Below are positions 34,844-43,408 of a DNA stretch of 64,000 bases, one piece after another. The translations under genes were made by a program, and so were the position numbers. A model generated the notes under the pieces. The model searched no databases. It saw only the letters and a list, made by a program, of their open reading frames with translations, and was not told where the DNA came from. The stretch is from SZUA-547 sp963669315. Lineage in GTDB: Bacteria; Pseudomonadota; Alphaproteobacteria; Rhodobacterales; Rhodobacteraceae. Positions within the stretch are counted from its first letter, which is position 1. Each line of letters begins with the position of its first letter. The DNA is taken from positions 1,674,001 through 1,738,000 of the forward strand of contig OY770021.1 in assembly GCA_963669315.1 (NCBI GenBank). The letters are read 5' to 3'.

Positions 34844-35731
34844 TCACCGCGGTTGGGACAACAGTTGGCAGAGCCCATCCAACTCTTCTAGCGTCGAATA
34901 GCTGATCCTCAGATCTCCCGACTCGCTGTCCCGATGCTGCGAGATTGTAACGGAAAGCCCAATCGCAGCCCTCAGGTCTGCTTCAAGCGCCAATGTGTCA
35001 GGATCTTTGACTGATCTGCGGGGCGTTTTTGGCCGCGAATTTGAAGCGCTTTTAGCCAGACGTTCGACATCGCGTACACTCAGGCCCTTCTCAATCACTT
35101 GTTTGGCGATCGCCGACGAGTTTGGCGTTGTGATCAGGGCGCGGGCATGCCCGGCGGACAGTTTGCCGTCGCGTACATAAGCAAGAACATCGCCTGGCAA
35201 AGTGCGCAATCGAAGTGAATTGGCGATATAGGATCGGCTTTTGCCGACAATCCGCGACAGAGCCTCCTGCGTATGAGCGTATTTTTCGATAAGAAGAGCA
35301 TAACCCTCGGCCTCTTCAACCGGGTTAAGATCCGCTCGCTGGACGTTCTCAATCAGACCGAGCTCCATGACCTCGGAATCTGTTAGGTCCTTAACAATAA
35401 TTGGAACTTCGTGAAGCTGCGCAAGTTGCGCCGCACGCCAACGCCGCTCTCCTGCGACAATCTGATAGGCGCCGGTGTGGACAGGATCCGGCCGAACGAT
35501 CAGCGGCTGAAGAATCCCCTTCTCAGCAATGGACGCCGCAAGATCCTCAAGCTCGTCATTCTCAAAGGATTTTCTCGGCTGTTCTGGATTGGGATGAACC
35601 AGGTCAACGGGTGCAGTCGCCATTCCCTTCGTAGGGCCTGTCGTCTCTTGCGGTTCATCTATTGACGCCGCATCGCCCAACAAGGATGACAATCCTCGAC
35701 CAAGGCCTTTTTTTCTCGCCTCTTCAACCAT
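34844..35731 (-). CDS. parB: Chromosome partitioning protein ParB
   Basis: The 295-residue CTPase/DNA clamp protein begins with the usual KKGLGRGLSSLLGD ParA-interaction motif. It then has the ParB/Srx domain with IVAGERRWRAAQLA, the LIENVQRADLNPVEEA loop, an HTH that reads parS (TQEALSRIVGKSRSYIANSL) and a C-terminal dimerisation helix. It loads onto the parS sites found in this window at 37130-37145 and 39055-39070. The ATG follows the parA stop with no gap. Confidence 0.95.
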   Translation of the reverse strand: MVEEARKKGLGRGLSSLLGDAASIDEPQETTGPTKGMATAPVDLVHPNPEQPRKSFENDELEDLAASIAEKGILQPLIVRPDPVHTGAYQIVAGERRWRAAQLAQLHEVPIIVKDLTDSEVMELGLIENVQRADLNPVEEAEGYALLIEKYAHTQEALSRIVGKSRSYIANSLRLRTLPGDVLAYVRDGKLSAGHARALITTPNSSAIAKQVIEKGLSVRDVERLAKSASNSRPKTPRRSVKDPDTLALEADLRAAIGLSVTISQHRDSESGDLRISYSTLEELDGLCQLLSQPR

Positions 35732-36544
35732 TTACGCTTCCTCCAACGACTTATTGGTCGTCCCTTCCCTCCTCAGCAACTCCGATGCCAGTTGAATATA
35801 GGCTTGGCTACCGGTGCAAGCATGATCGTAAATCAGCGCGGGCATCGCATGTGAGGGCGCCTCTGACAAACGCACGTTCCTAGGGATTATAGTCTCGAAT
35901 ACCAGATCGCCGAGATATGCTCGGACATCCGCCGCGACCTGCGCGGACAGATTGTTTCTTCGATCATGCATTGTCAGGATGACGCCATCGACTTCCAGAC
36001 TTGGATTCAGGTTCCGCTTGACCCGTCGAATTGTCTCCAAAAGCTGACTCAGGCCTTCCAACGCATAGAATTCACATTGCAATGGCACAAGAACTCCTTG
36101 AGCGCTTGCTAACGCATTGATCGTCAACAGGTTTAGCGACGGCGGGCAGTCGATAAGAACAAAGCGCCTTCCGTCTCCGCTACTTGTTTTAGGAAGGCCA
36201 GACAAAGCGTCGGACAGCGTGTGCGCGCGTCGTGGATTATCAATCAGTTCCATATCTGCGCCAGACAGCTCCACAGCGGCTGGCGCCAGAAAAAGATTGG
36301 GCACATCTGTCTGAATGATCGCCTGCGGAAGGGTCGCCTCCCCCACCATCACATCATACGTAGTAATCGAGCGCTCGGAGGCCGAAACTCCGAGACCTGT
36401 GCTGGCATTTCCCTGAGGATCAAGATCCAAGAGCAGCGTTTCGTATCCTGCCGCGGCCAGGGCCGTACCAAGGTTTACCGCAGTGGTCGTCTTTCCAACA
36501 CCGCCCTTTTGATTAACGATTGCGAAGGTTTTGGAACTACTCAT
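35732..36544 (-). CDS. parA: Chromosome partitioning ATPase ParA (internal start in the rsmG frame)
   Basis: ParA is the ATPase that pulls ParB-parS complexes. The 270-residue domain starts at ATG 36544 and has the deviant Walker A KGGVGKTT near residues 12-19, Walker B in VLIDCPPSL, and ILTMHDRRNN further on. Length fits a stand-alone ParA. However, the rsmG reading frame runs into it without a stop. An AGGAG-preceded 7-codon minicistron (36564-36541) ends TGA overlapping this ATG as ATGA, so translation may restart here. Whether free ParA, an RsmG-ParA fusion or both are made is not decidable from sequence. Confidence 0.88.
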   Translation of the reverse strand: MSSSKTFAIVNQKGGVGKTTTAVNLGTALAAAGYETLLLDLDPQGNASTGLGVSASERSITTYDVMVGEATLPQAIIQTDVPNLFLAPAAVELSGADMELIDNPRRAHTLSDALSGLPKTSSGDGRRFVLIDCPPSLNLLTINALASAQGVLVPLQCEFYALEGLSQLLETIRRVKRNLNPSLEVDGVILTMHDRRNNLSAQVAADVRAYLGDLVFETIIPRNVRLSEAPSHAMPALIYDHACTGSQAYIQLASELLRREGTTNKSLEEA

Positions 36545-37165
36545 CCGACGCGGGGCTCGGACATGATCGTACTCCTGGATTCGGAGAATAACGGATGTGT
36601 CGTCTGTGCGGCTGGGAATTGCTCTGTGGCTAATTTTCCAGCGTTTTCGGGCCTCAATCAACTCTTTCTCGGCCGCCTGGCCTTTCGGAAACAGGCAAAT
36701 TGTTCTGTCGCTACGAAATCGGGATGCATAATCCAAAAGATTATCCAACGATGTTAGTGCTCGGGCCGAAACTACATCGAATGAAGATGAGGCGACACTC
36801 TCAATTCGCCTGTTTTCGACTTTGATTTTCAGATCGAGAGACCGCGCTGCTGTCTGGAGAAATGTTGATTTTTTTTTATTGCTTTCTACGAGCGTAAACG
36901 ACATCTCCGGTGAGCATTCTCTTGCCACAATCGCGGCCACAATGCCCGGCAGTCCGGCGCCGGATCCAAGATCGATCCACGACTTGGCGGTTTCAGGCGC
37001 AAGTTCAAAGAGTTGAACTGAATCTTCGATATGTCTGCGCCATATATCTGGCTCGGATTTCTTTGAGATCAGGTTGTGTGTCTTATTCCACTGGAGAAGC
37101 AGATTTGCATACGAAGCAAGAACATCATGTGTTTCACGTGAAACACCGGCGATTGGCGGAAACAT
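35732..37165 (-). CDS. rsmG: RsmG 16S rRNA (guanine-527-N7) methyltransferase in continuous frame with ParA
   Basis: Residues 1-207 are a complete RsmG: LLLQWNKTHNLISKK, the SAM loop SWIDLGSGAGLPGIVAAI, LVESNKKKSTFL, VVSARALTSLDNLL and the final strand SVILRIQEYDHV. RsmG methylates G527 of 16S rRNA. Normally the gene ends here; in this sequence no stop occurs and the frame continues through RAPRR into Met208, the first residue of ParA, giving a 477-residue open frame. The N-terminal GVSRET is encoded by a parS site. mnmG lies 7 bases upstream on the same strand. Confidence 0.85.
   Translation of the reverse strand: MFPPIAGVSRETHDVLASYANLLLQWNKTHNLISKKSEPDIWRRHIEDSVQLFELAPETAKSWIDLGSGAGLPGIVAAIVARECSPEMSFTLVESNKKKSTFLQTAARSLDLKIKVENRRIESVASSSFDVVSARALTSLDNLLDYASRFRSDRTICLFPKGQAAEKELIEARKRWKISHRAIPSRTDDTSVILRIQEYDHVRAPRRMSSSKTFAIVNQKGGVGKTTTAVNLGTALAAAGYETLLLDLDPQGNASTGLGVSASERSITTYDVMVGEATLPQAIIQTDVPNLFLAPAAVELSGADMELIDNPRRAHTLSDALSGLPKTSSGDGRRFVLIDCPPSLNLLTINALASAQGVLVPLQCEFYALEGLSQLLETIRRVKRNLNPSLEVDGVILTMHDRRNNLSAQVAADVRAYLGDLVFETIIPRNVRLSEAPSHAMPALIYDHACTGSQAYIQLASELLRREGTTNKSLEEA
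36541..36564 (-). other. Seven-codon minicistron at the rsmG-parA junction
   Basis: In the +1 frame relative to rsmG, AGGAG followed by 7 bases leads to ATG and the codons for MSEPRVG, then TGA. The TGA overlaps the parA ATG (ATGA). MSEP resembles the normal first residues of alphaproteobacterial ParA. It may be a remnant of the original parA start or a working re-initiation leader. Confidence 0.55.
37130..37145. promoter_or_regulatory. parS site 1 (perfect TGTTTCACGTGAAACA)
   Basis: The sequence is the canonical 16-bp ParB-binding palindrome without mismatch. It lies inside the first codons of rsmG, where it encodes VSRET, a pattern known from many RsmG proteins. Confidence 0.95.
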
Positions 37166-37172
37166 GCTTCCA

Positions 37173-39080
37173 CTATGCCTTCGATTTCGTGAGTTGGCGT
37201 GTTTTTCTAGCTTCCGCTCGTCGAACCGACGACCGAAGAACCATTAACGCAGCCGGCGTGACACCTTCAATTCGCGCCGCTTCGGCAATGCTGCCTGGAT
37301 TCTTTTTGGAAAGTTTCTCCGCGATCTCATTGGAGATCCCAGGGACGGCAGAGTAACTGAACCCCTCTGGAAGTTTTAGCGCATAGTCCCGCAACAATGC
37401 CTTTGCTTCTTCTCTTTGCCGCTTGAGATATGGCTCATAAATCATGTCATAGTGAAGTTGCCGAACAATGACTGGTGAGAAGCCCAGATCACCACAAAGC
37501 AATGCAAGCTCTTCTTCCCAATCCGTCGAAATTCTCGCGAGGGACGACAAGATGCTCAATCGGCCCATTCCTTCAAAGGAAAACTTTGGCTCAGGTATAT
37601 TGGACTTTGACCATGACAGTTCAGATAGTTGCTTGCGCGCCTTGGAAAGAGATTCTCTCTTCTTCCGGAAATTCGACGCCCTTTCCTCCGAAACGCAGCC
37701 TATCTTGGCTCCAATATCGGTTAGCCGCTGGTCTGCATTATCCGCACGAAGAGCCAGCCTGTACTCAGCGCGGGAAGTAAACATCCGATAGGGTTCCGTG
37801 ACGCCACGCGTCACTAGATCATCGAGCATAACGCCGATATAGCTATTGGTTCGATCTAGGATAAGGCTCTGTTTTTCCAGCGCCTTTGCCGCTGCATTTA
37901 CCCCCGCAAAAAGGCCTTGGGCCGCCGCTTCCTCATATCCGGTCGTGCCGTTGATCTGCCCGGCGAGAAATACTCCCGGTAAGGACTTCAGCTCGAGCGT
38001 TCTGGCGAGTTCTCTTGGATCAATATAGTCATACTCAATAGCGTAACCGGGCCGAACAATCTCCGCATGCTCCAAGCCTACTATGGACCTGACAAACTTG
38101 ATCTGCGCCTCGAAAGGTAAGGATGTGGAAATTCCGTTGGGATAAACAGTGCTGAGCCTCAGTCCTTCGGGCTCTAGAAAGATCTGATGCGAGTCCTTCT
38201 CTGCAAATCGTCGGACCTTATCCTCGATTGATGGGCAGTATCGTGGGCCGCGTCCTTCTATTTCTCCGGTTACCAACGGAGAACGAGGTAAAAACTCCTG
38301 AACTATGTTATGGGTTTGTGAATTCGTACGAACAATTCCGCATGAAATTTGCTCCGCGGCGGCTTTCGTCGTCATGAACGACATGAAAATGGGAGATGCG
38401 TCTCCAGGCTGCTTTTCTATGGATTCCCAGTGTATCGTGCGGGAATCCAAGCGTGGCGGCGTTCCCGTTTTCAATCTCCCCATTCTAAGCTCTAGCTCAT
38501 CAAACCTTGTCGCGAGCTGGTTTGATGCCGGATCACCGTGTCGTCCTCCCAGTTCTTTCTGCTCACCAATATGCATTACCCCGCGCAGAAATGTGCCCGT
38601 CGCAAACACGATACACTTCGCTTGAACGACAGAGCCATCCCCTAACGTCACCGTAAAGATACGGAATCCACGTGAGAAATCAGCGACTTCTTGCTCGATC
38701 ACAGGAAGGTCCGGAACGCCGCGAAATATTCCCTGAACATACCTACGGTATCTCTGGCGGTCACATTGAACGCGCGGACCTCGTACAGCGGGGCCCTTGC
38801 GGCGATTCAGAAGTCTGAACTGTATTCCCGAATAATCCGCTGCGCGTCCGATCATGCCATCCAGCGCATCTATTTCCCGAACGAGGTGGCCTTTGCCCAG
38901 TCCACCTACGGCCGGATTACATGACATTTCACCCAGACGATCAAATTTGTGAGTTAAAAGAGCTGTCTTCGCGCCCATACGGTGCGACGCCAGTGCGGCC
39001 TCGCACCCCGCATGGCCTCCGCCAACGACCACCACATCGAAATGGCTCTCTACCTGTTTCACGTGAAACAACTTTCTCAC
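37173..39080 (-). CDS. mnmG: tRNA uridine-5-carboxymethylaminomethyl modification enzyme MnmG
   Basis: MnmG with MnmE installs (carboxymethyl)aminomethyl groups at U34 of tRNAs. The 635-residue FAD protein has the dinucleotide motif VVVGGGHAGCEAAL, the two family signatures GPRVQCDRQRYRRYVQ and GQINGTTGYEEAAAQGL, and the C-terminal helical MnmE-contact domain. The N-terminal FHVKQ is encoded by a parS site. The start overlaps the mnmE stop by 4 bases (ATGA). Base composition is lower in GC than the his region. Confidence 0.96.
   Translation of the reverse strand: MRKLFHVKQVESHFDVVVVGGGHAGCEAALASHRMGAKTALLTHKFDRLGEMSCNPAVGGLGKGHLVREIDALDGMIGRAADYSGIQFRLLNRRKGPAVRGPRVQCDRQRYRRYVQGIFRGVPDLPVIEQEVADFSRGFRIFTVTLGDGSVVQAKCIVFATGTFLRGVMHIGEQKELGGRHGDPASNQLATRFDELELRMGRLKTGTPPRLDSRTIHWESIEKQPGDASPIFMSFMTTKAAAEQISCGIVRTNSQTHNIVQEFLPRSPLVTGEIEGRGPRYCPSIEDKVRRFAEKDSHQIFLEPEGLRLSTVYPNGISTSLPFEAQIKFVRSIVGLEHAEIVRPGYAIEYDYIDPRELARTLELKSLPGVFLAGQINGTTGYEEAAAQGLFAGVNAAAKALEKQSLILDRTNSYIGVMLDDLVTRGVTEPYRMFTSRAEYRLALRADNADQRLTDIGAKIGCVSEERASNFRKKRESLSKARKQLSELSWSKSNIPEPKFSFEGMGRLSILSSLARISTDWEEELALLCGDLGFSPVIVRQLHYDMIYEPYLKRQREEAKALLRDYALKLPEGFSYSAVPGISNEIAEKLSKKNPGSIAEAARIEGVTPAALMVLRSSVRRAEARKTRQLTKSKA
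39055..39070. promoter_or_regulatory. parS site 2 (perfect TGTTTCACGTGAAACA)
   Basis: This is a second exact copy of the 16-bp parS palindrome, located in codons 4-9 of mnmG (residues LFHVKQ), about 1.9 kb from site 1. Confidence 0.95.
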
Positions 39081-40438
39081 TTGCCCATGCAGAACTGTCG
39101 AAACACGACATCCAGCATATCGTCAGTCTCAATTCGGCCAACGAGCTCTTCCAATGACCGAATCGCTAGCCTTATCTCCTCGGAAACTAGCTCCGAACTC
39201 CCGCCGACCTCCAGTGAATGAATCGCATTGCCTAAATGTTTGGCTCCAGATCGTAGACAAGTTGTCACTCTCTCATGGGCTGCAAGCGACGACCCTGCGG
39301 CTCTCTCATGGAGCAACTTCGACAGACGCACCAAAAGTTCATCAACTCCTTTGCCACTTTCGACGGAACCAATAATCCAGTCGACGGATGGCGGCGTGGG
39401 ATCTAAGTCGGATTTATTCCAAAACAGCAGATCGGGTTTCTCGACACTGGATGACGAACAGACGCCTGGCTCTGAATCAGCTGACACAACCAGTACACGG
39501 ACGTGCGCTTCTTTAGATCTCTGTATCGCGCGCTCGACCCCGATCCTTTCCACTACATCGGCCGTGTCTCTCAATCCTGCCGTATCCAGAAACGTAACGG
39601 GAGCGCCAGATAGGTCACAACGAACTTCTATTACATCACGCGTCGTTCCCGGCATAGGGGAGATAATTGAAGTTTCTCGTCGACTTATCGCATTGATAAG
39701 ACTCGATTTTCCTACGTTCGGCGGCCCGATGATCGCAACCTCGAACCCATCCCGAAGACACTTGGCCGCGTCTGAGCCCTCGATTTCGGATTCGATCGCG
39801 TCCCGCACGATCCCAAGTCTAAGCAACGCCTCCGGCGAAATATCCTCCGGAACTTCCTCATCGGCCCAGTCAATTGTAGCCTCTACCAGGGCAAGCGCGA
39901 TTGTCAGATCACGCCGCCAATCTTCAGCCTGAGACGATAGGATCCCTCCCATGATCTGGATCGCTTGGCGTCTCTGCATCTCGGTATCTGCTGATATCAG
40001 GTCCGCTAGCCCTTCGACCTGGGCCAAATCCAGTTCTCCGTTTTCGAAAGCCCGGCGAGTGAATTCACCCGCAGCCGCAGCTCGCAATCCATCGATCTCT
40101 CCAAGAGCGCGAAGTGTCGCTGCAACGACAGCGCCGCCCCCGTGCACATGAAGTTCGACGACGTTCTCTCCGGTAAAACTACAAGATTCCTCAAATCGAA
40201 TAATGAGAGATTTATCAATGAGTTCGCCCCTGCTTGGACATCTCAGACTCCGCAGCGTCGCCACCCTTGCTAATGGTATTGACTGATTGGTCAAGTTTGC
40301 CAATGCATCATCGGCTTTTGGCCCGGAGATACGGATGATGGCGACGCCCGCACGCCCGGCACCCGTCGACAATGCATAGATAGTGTCAGGTTCCTCGACA
40401 CCATCTACCCAGCTTTCGCCCATGCTTGACGTCGCCAT
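39077..40438 (-). CDS. mnmE: tRNA modification GTPase MnmE
   Basis: The 453-residue partner of MnmG has the N-terminal folate-binding domain (DTIYALSTGAGRAGVAIIRI). The inserted G domain carries P-loop GPPNVGKSSL, switch region GTTRDVIE, DTAGL, and an NKSD-type WNKSD. The C-terminal Cys-Met-Gly-Lys tail (CxGK) is required for modification. An AAGGA 9 bases upstream supports the 40438 ATG, which adds about 16 non-conserved residues before the usual PDTIYA start. Confidence 0.95.
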   Translation of the reverse strand: MATSSMGESWVDGVEEPDTIYALSTGAGRAGVAIIRISGPKADDALANLTNQSIPLARVATLRSLRCPSRGELIDKSLIIRFEESCSFTGENVVELHVHGGGAVVAATLRALGEIDGLRAAAAGEFTRRAFENGELDLAQVEGLADLISADTEMQRRQAIQIMGGILSSQAEDWRRDLTIALALVEATIDWADEEVPEDISPEALLRLGIVRDAIESEIEGSDAAKCLRDGFEVAIIGPPNVGKSSLINAISRRETSIISPMPGTTRDVIEVRCDLSGAPVTFLDTAGLRDTADVVERIGVERAIQRSKEAHVRVLVVSADSEPGVCSSSSVEKPDLLFWNKSDLDPTPPSVDWIIGSVESGKGVDELLVRLSKLLHERAAGSSLAAHERVTTCLRSGAKHLGNAIHSLEVGGSSELVSEEIRLAIRSLEELVGRIETDDMLDVVFRQFCMGK

Positions 40439-40503
40439 GGAATTCGTTCCTTCTCAGTCTGGTTCAGACGCGGCGGACAATACTCCCGAGTTAGGAGGCT
40501 TCA

Positions 40504-41481
40504 ATGGCAGAGATGAAGAAAATTCTTGTTCACGAGAATGGTGGGCCCGAAGTAATTCAACTCGCAGACGTTCCGATTCCGTCTCCTGAGCCTGGCGAAG
40601 TACTGGTTCGAAATCATGCGATAGGCGTGAATTTCATAGATACCTACCACCGATCCGGCCTCTACAAGCTTCCCCTGCCGACAGGCCTTGGCAAAGAAGG
40701 GGCCGGTGTTGTCACGGAGATCGGCGAGGGCGTCGACTCTGTTTCCGTAGGAGATCGGGTTGCATATATCGGACCTCCAGGCGCCTATGCGGAGTACCAC
40801 AAGATTAAGGCCGATCGGATTGTCTCGCTCTCTGATGGCGTTTCATTTGAACAAGCGGCTGCCATGATGTTGAAGGGATTGACCGCGCAATATTTGATCC
40901 GCCGAATCTATCCAGTCAATGCTGGCGAGACTGTGTTGTTTCACGCGGTAGCCGGCGGAGTCGGTTCGATCGCAGTGCAGTGGCTGAAGTCAATTGGCGC
41001 GACGGTCATTGGTACGGCTGGATCGGAGGCGAAGGCAGACCGGGCCCGTGCGCTCGGTTGCGATCACGTCATCCTTTACGAGCAGGAGAATGTCGCGGAG
41101 CGGGTGATGGAGATCACCGATGGCGCGAAGGTTCCTGTTGTATTTGACGGGGTAGGTGCCTCCACTTGGGAAAGTTCCCTGGATTCTTTGCAGGTTCGTG
41201 GCCTGATGGTCAGCTATGGCAATGCGTCTGGCCCGGTCACCGGGATCAACCTTGGGATTCTGACGCAAAAAGGCAGCCTGTTCGTCACCCGGCCCATGCT
41301 CGATCACTACACCAGAACGCGGCAGGAACTACAGGATGCGGCCGATGATCTCTTCGCGGTGATCGCTTCAGGGGAGGTGAAAGTCGATGTGAATCATCGC
41401 TATACGCTGGCCGAGGTTGCCCGGGCCCATCGCGATCTGGAGGCACGCAAGACAACTGGATCGTCTATACTAACCCCTTGA
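40504..41481 (+). CDS. Zinc-free quinone oxidoreductase (QOR, MDR family)
   Basis: This 325-residue NADPH:quinone reductase of the medium-chain dehydrogenase family lacks zinc-ligand cysteines. It has the substrate-site NFIDTYHRSGLYK, the EGAGVVTEIGEGV loop, and the AVAGGVGSIAVQWLK nucleotide motif followed by GTAGSEAKADRA. The start has GGAGG 5 bases upstream. It is divergent from mnmE (65 bases apart) and convergent with rho. Confidence 0.92.
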   Translation: MAEMKKILVHENGGPEVIQLADVPIPSPEPGEVLVRNHAIGVNFIDTYHRSGLYKLPLPTGLGKEGAGVVTEIGEGVDSVSVGDRVAYIGPPGAYAEYHKIKADRIVSLSDGVSFEQAAAMMLKGLTAQYLIRRIYPVNAGETVLFHAVAGGVGSIAVQWLKSIGATVIGTAGSEAKADRARALGCDHVILYEQENVAERVMEITDGAKVPVVFDGVGASTWESSLDSLQVRGLMVSYGNASGPVTGINLGILTQKGSLFVTRPMLDHYTRTRQELQDAADDLFAVIASGEVKVDVNHRYTLAEVARAHRDLEARKTTGSSILTP

Positions 41482-41526
41482 TACGCGGTGGATTCCGCGC
41501 AACGCGCGTATCGCGTCGGAATCCAC
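41481..41526. repeat. Interleaved inverted repeats between qor and rho (terminator-like or pseudoknot)
   Basis: Two inverted repeats overlap in order: ATACGCG (41481-41487) pairs with CGCGTAT (41505-41511), and GTGGATTCCG (41488-41497) pairs perfectly with CGGAATCCAC (41517-41526). The stems interleave, as in an H-type pseudoknot, so only one stem or a pseudoknot can form. It sits exactly in the convergent gap and probably acts in termination or mRNA 3' protection. No T tract follows the outer stem. Confidence 0.55.
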
Positions 41527-41529
41527 GAT

Positions 41530-42801
41530 TCACGCGTTCATTGAGTCGAAGAACTCCGAATTCGACTTGGTTTGCTTGAATTTGCCCAGCAGGAATTCGA
41601 TCGCGTCGGTCGTGCCCATAGGATTGAGGATCCGCCGCAGGACGAACATCTTGGTAAGGTCGGCCTTGGCGACCAAAAGCTCCTCTTTCCGGGTGCCGGA
41701 TTTCAGGATGTCCATGGATGGGAAGACGCGTTTGTCGGCCACCTTGCGATCGAGCACGATTTCAGAGTTGCCGGTGCCCTTGAACTCTTCGAAGATCACT
41801 TCGTCCATACGGCTGCCCGTGTCGATCAGGGCGGTGGCGATGATGGTCAGCGATCCGCCTTCTTCGATATTCCGCGCCGCGCCGAAGAACCGCTTTGGGC
41901 GCTGAAGCGCATTGGCGTCGACGCCGCCTGTCAACACCTTGCCGGAGCTTGGAACCACCGTGTTGAAGGCGCGACCGAGGCGGGTGATCGAGTCGAGCAG
42001 GATCACAACGTCCCTGCCATGCTCGACCAGTCGCTTGGATTTTTCGATCACCATCTCTGACACAGCGACGTGACGGGTCGCTGGCTCGTCAAATGTCGAC
42101 GACACAACCTCGCCCTTAACAGAACGCTGCATATCGGTGACTTCTTCAGGCCTCTCATCGATCAGCAGCACGATCAGGAAGCATTCCGGGTGGTTCTGTT
42201 CGATCGAGTGAGCGATGTTCTGCAGTAAAACCGTCTTACCCGTGCGCGGCGGTGCGACGATCAGCGCGCGCTGGCCCTTGCCGAGCGGGGCCACCAGATC
42301 GATCACCCGCGCCGACTTGTCCTTGATGGTTGGATCCTCGATCTCCATCTTCAGCCGCTCATCCGGATAGAGCGGCGTCAGATTGTCGAAATGAACCTTG
42401 TGACGCGCTGCGTCCGGATCCTCGAAATTGATTACATTGACCTTGAGCAGCGCAAAATAGCGCTCTCCATCTTTTGGCCCGCGGATCAGTCCTTCGACGG
42501 TGTCGCCGGTTCTGAGCGCAAAGCGCCGAATTTGGGACGGAGAAACATAGATGTCGTCGGGTCCGGGCAAATAGTTCGCATCCGGAGAACGGAGAAAGCC
42601 GAATCCATCCTGCAGTACTTCCAGCACGCCGCCGCCGACGATCTCTGTGCCTTGTTCGGCAAGCTGTTTCAGGATCGCGAACATCATGTCCTGCTTTCGC
42701 ATGGATGACGCGTTCTCGACCTCCAGCTCTTCCGCGAATGCAAGAAGTTCTGTGGGTGATTTGGCCTTAAGCTCTGAGAGCTTGAGTTCTGGAGTTTCCA
42801 T
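41530..42801 (-). CDS. rho: Transcription termination factor Rho
   Basis: Rho is the hexameric RNA helicase that ends untranslated transcripts. The 423-residue protein has the N-terminal Rho_N helical domain (LKAKSPTELLAFAEELEVE) and the RNA-binding cold-shock domain (DGFGFLRSPDANYLPGPDDI). The RecA-like motor follows, with Walker A PPRTGKTVLL, the Q-loop and R-loop VLTGGVDANALQRPKRFFG, and the C-terminal RRILNPMGTTDAIEFLL. The start at 42801 matches the family; an in-frame GTG at 42834 is less plausible. Confidence 0.96.
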   Translation of the reverse strand: METPELKLSELKAKSPTELLAFAEELEVENASSMRKQDMMFAILKQLAEQGTEIVGGGVLEVLQDGFGFLRSPDANYLPGPDDIYVSPSQIRRFALRTGDTVEGLIRGPKDGERYFALLKVNVINFEDPDAARHKVHFDNLTPLYPDERLKMEIEDPTIKDKSARVIDLVAPLGKGQRALIVAPPRTGKTVLLQNIAHSIEQNHPECFLIVLLIDERPEEVTDMQRSVKGEVVSSTFDEPATRHVAVSEMVIEKSKRLVEHGRDVVILLDSITRLGRAFNTVVPSSGKVLTGGVDANALQRPKRFFGAARNIEEGGSLTIIATALIDTGSRMDEVIFEEFKGTGNSEIVLDRKVADKRVFPSMDILKSGTRKEELLVAKADLTKMFVLRRILNPMGTTDAIEFLLGKFKQTKSNSEFFDSMNA

Positions 42802-42946
42802 TAAGACTGTCCGTCGAAGCGGCATTGGGCGCACGCTTCAGTGATAGGGGGGATGGTCGCGCCTTGGCCGAATGCCCGCGCAAGCGCCTTTCATAATCCG
42901 GAACCGCAGCGAATTGTCAAACGGCAATTACAATCGGCCGGAATAT

Positions 42947-43402
42947 TCAGAACGGGCGGACGATCACCATGATGACGATTCCGAACATCAGCAGGGTGGG
43001 GGCTTCATTCCACATGCGGTAAAACTTGCCGGGCCGCTGGTTCTGATCCTTATCGAAATCCTTACGCCATTTCGCGAGCGCATGATGAAACCACGTCATC
43101 GCGATCACAAGCAGAGCTTTGACGTGAAACCAATGATCCGTCGCCCAGTCCACGATGCCTGGCGTGAAAATCAGAGCCAGTCCAAACACCCAGGTCGCGG
43201 TCATCGCCGGATTCATGATGATGCGCAGCAGTTTGCGCTCCATCACCTTGAAGGTCTCCGACATCTCGCTGCCGGGTTCGCCTTTTTCAGCGTGATAGGC
43301 GAAAAGACGCGGTAGATAAAAGATTCCGGCCATCCAGGCGATGACCGAGATCACATGCAGCGCCTTGGTCCAAGGATAGAGCGCTATCAGGAATTCTTCC
43401 AC
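42947..43402 (-). CDS. hemJ: Protoporphyrinogen IX oxidase HemJ
   Basis: This 151-residue integral membrane protein of about four helices belongs to the HemJ (UPF0093) family, which oxidises protoporphyrinogen IX. Conserved are the early His in TKALHVISVIAWMAGIFYLPRLF, ERKLLRIIMNPAM, and Arg/Asn in GKFYRMWNEAPTLLM. It is encoded 6 bases downstream of hemE, so two haem steps are grouped here. Confidence 0.92.
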   Translation of the reverse strand: MEEFLIALYPWTKALHVISVIAWMAGIFYLPRLFAYHAEKGEPGSEMSETFKVMERKLLRIIMNPAMTATWVFGLALIFTPGIVDWATDHWFHVKALLVIAMTWFHHALAKWRKDFDKDQNQRPGKFYRMWNEAPTLLMFGIVIMVIVRPF

Positions 43403-43408
43403 GACCCT

